From the NCBI GenBank assembly GCA_021789095.1, contig JAJYJX010000132.1, positions 1 through 6,427 on the forward strand: a stretch of 6,427 bases of DNA, read 5' to 3'. This document shows positions 5,535 through 6,427 of this stretch, piece by piece (positions within the stretch are counted from its first letter, which is position 1; every line of letters begins with the position of its first letter). The notes beneath the pieces are model-generated. The model was not told the DNA's origin. It was given only the letters and a program-made list of their open reading frames with translations, and ran no database searches. This DNA is from a bacterium (lineage in GTDB: Bacteria; JAMCPX01). The translations under genes were made by a program, and so were the position numbers.

Positions 5535-5975
5535 ATGAAACCATATAGAATGTTGATTGTAATTACGATACAGATGTTTTTTATGTCCTATGCCTCTCAT
5601 GCCGTAGCTGCAGCTCATATGTACGTAGGCATTGAACCATGCAAAATGTGCCATGAAAAACAGTACAAGGTATGGGAAGAAAGTGCACATGCAAAGGCTT
5701 ATGACGTGTTGAATGCGAAAGAAAAGACCGATCCAGAATGTTTATCATGCCACACAACAAACGGCACGAGTGCATTCCCAAATGTGCAGTGTGAAGCGTG
5801 TCACGGTCCAGGCAGCGATTATTCAGACATGGACACGATGAAAAACTTCAAGAAGGTATGGGATGCAGGGTTAAACCGCCATGCAGCAGATACCTGTGTT
5901 AACTGTCACAATAAAAAGAGCCCCACATTCAAGGGATTTGATTTCAAGACACACTGGATGAAGATAATGCACTGA
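5535..5975 (+). CDS. Secreted tetraheme cytochrome c, cytochrome c554-like
   Basis: The product has 146 residues. Residues 1-27 are a Sec signal peptide (basic KPYR, hydrophobic LIVITIQMFFM, likely cleavage after SHAVA or AVAAA), so it acts in the periplasm. Four CXXCH haem-binding motifs follow: C36KMCH, C69LSCH, C86EACH and C121VNCH. His52 (ESAHAKAY), His116, His140 and the terminal His146 are candidate distal ligands. The sequence CKMCHEKQYKVWEESAHA together with CEACHGPG is typical of cytochrome c554-type multihaem domains. GGAG (5523-5526) lies 8 bases before the ATG and gives a proper signal peptide, so the longer in-frame reading from 5385 inside hybB is rejected. It follows hybB by 58 bases with no visible terminator, so probably shares the operon. 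It may deliver electrons to or accept them from the HybAB-type complex; its specific partner is unknown. Confidence 0.9.
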   Translation: MKPYRMLIVITIQMFFMSYASHAVAAAHMYVGIEPCKMCHEKQYKVWEESAHAKAYDVLNAKEKTDPECLSCHTTNGTSAFPNVQCEACHGPGSDYSDMDTMKNFKKVWDAGLNRHAADTCVNCHNKKSPTFKGFDFKTHWMKIMH

Positions 5976-5999
5976 GTATAGCCAAAAAATGCATTTTAA

Positions 6000-6062
6000 A
6001 ATAAGAAAGTTTGTGTTTTGTGGGGCGAGGTTGCCCCAGGCGAACGAGCAAATTTTCTTATT
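6000..6062. terminator. Large composite hairpin between convergent genes, likely bidirectional terminator or repeat-family copy
   Basis: An outer stem of 14 pairs joins 6000-6013 (AATAAGAAAGTTTG) with 6049-6062 (CAAATTTTCTTATT), with one G-U pair. Inside it TGGGGC (6021-6026) pairs with GCCCCA (6033-6038) around a GAGGTT loop, with partial further pairing (GTT/AAC) in between. T-rich DNA follows on the + strand (6064-6078), and on the - strand the product would run into TTTTAAAATGCATTTTTT (complement of 5984-6001). It sits between the 3' ends of the cytochrome gene and mqnD, the expected place for a shared terminator. Its size and two-part design are unusual for a plain terminator, and a dispersed palindromic repeat is an alternative. 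Confidence 0.6.
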
Positions 6063-6090
6063 GTGATTTTTGGATTTAGTCATTGTAGCA

Positions 6091-6427
6091 TCATGAGATG
6101 AATTCAATCTTTACATCCGGCACGAGCTTTAGCTTCACTGCTTGTTCGATGAACTCCTGTACAGCGCTCCTGCCTTCTTTCCCGGGCTCGAGCGTGTAAT
6201 CATTCACGTACATGAGTGCGAACTGCTTTACCCTCCTCATGTCCAGCCCCCTTGAGTATTTTGCCGCGTAGGTCATTGCCTCCTCCTCGTGAGAAAACCC
6301 GTATGCGATGCTGTCCTTTATCGCCTGGTTGATCCTGTGTTTGAGCCCTTCCTCCAGTGAACGTTTGACAAGGTTAATACCGAGAGGCAAAGGCAGGCCT
6401 GTTTTTTCAAGCCACCATTTGCCCAGG
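6091..6427 (-). CDS. mqnD: 1,4-dihydroxy-6-naphthoate synthase MqnD, C-terminal part (5' end outside window)
   Basis: MqnD converts cyclic dehypoxanthine futalosine to 1,4-dihydroxy-6-naphthoate in the futalosine route to menaquinone, in the cytoplasm. The frame is open to the right edge, giving about 111 visible residues of an expected 270-290. Seen: LGKWWLEKTGLPLPLGIN at the edge, then LKHRINQAIKDSIAYGFSHEEEAMTYA and YVNDYTLEPGKEGRSAVQEF, matching the C-terminal lobe of the MqnA/MqnD periplasmic-binding-like fold. The LPLPLG stretch favours MqnD over MqnA. A TTG at 6390 lies inside this conserved motif and is not the start. The gene converges on the cytochrome operon and so is separately transcribed. 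Its product, menaquinone, is the probable partner of the HybB-like subunit, but sharing the locus may be coincidental. Confidence 0.85.
   Translation of the reverse strand, partial: LGKWWLEKTGLPLPLGINLVKRSLEEGLKHRINQAIKDSIAYGFSHEEEAMTYAAKYSRGLDMRRVKQFALMYVNDYTLEPGKEGRSAVQEFIEQAVKLKLVPDVKIEFIS

Noticed and set aside
6091-6390. A complete 99-residue minus-strand protein starting at TTG 6390
   Set aside because: The frame stays open to the window edge and the upstream residues (WWLEKTGLPLPLG) are conserved MqnD sequence, so the gene is partial and not a small protein.

Overview
The window looks like part of the chromosome of an anaerobic, respiring bacterium, most likely a Desulfobacterota-type (deltaproteobacterial) or related lineage. 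That is an inference from gene content: [NiFe]-hydrogenase maturation genes, a HybA/HybB-type membrane electron-transfer module, a tetraheme c-type cytochrome, futalosine-pathway menaquinone synthesis (mqnD), and a good sigma-54 type promoter. Base composition is moderate and even across the genes. I see no insertion sequence, tRNA, rRNA or CRISPR array.

Layout. Positions 2-1560 (+): the 3' half of hypD, overlapping a complete hypE. Both are needed to build the Fe(CN)2CO group of [NiFe]-hydrogenases. Positions 1561-1781: an AT-rich regulatory gap with a 45-bp imperfect palindrome (1611-1655), a weak IHF-like site (1698-1710), a -24/-12 (sigma-54) promoter match (1737-1752) and a strong ribosome binding site. 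Positions 1782-5975 (+): a tight run of six genes. They are a Cys-rich soluble GcvH-like protein, a membrane-anchored GcvH-like paralogue, a four-cluster HybA-like ferredoxin with a C-terminal membrane helix, a 75-residue small protein, a HybB-like quinone-facing membrane protein, and a secreted tetraheme cytochrome c. Positions 6000-6062: a large composite hairpin between convergent genes. Positions 6091-6427 (-): the C-terminal part of mqnD.

How they may work together (inference): HybB-like protein exchanges electrons with the menaquinone pool, which mqnD helps to make. The HybA-like ferredoxin wires it to a partner, and the tetraheme cytochrome is a plausible periplasmic donor or acceptor. 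HypD/HypE next door suggest a [NiFe]-hydrogenase as the ultimate partner, but no hydrogenase subunit is encoded here. The place where one might be expected holds two GcvH-like proteins that appear to have lost the standard lipoyl-lysine motif and share an extra C-terminal domain. This repurposed GcvH pair fused by operon to a HybAB module is the most interesting content. The catalytic partner, if any, must lie outside the window.
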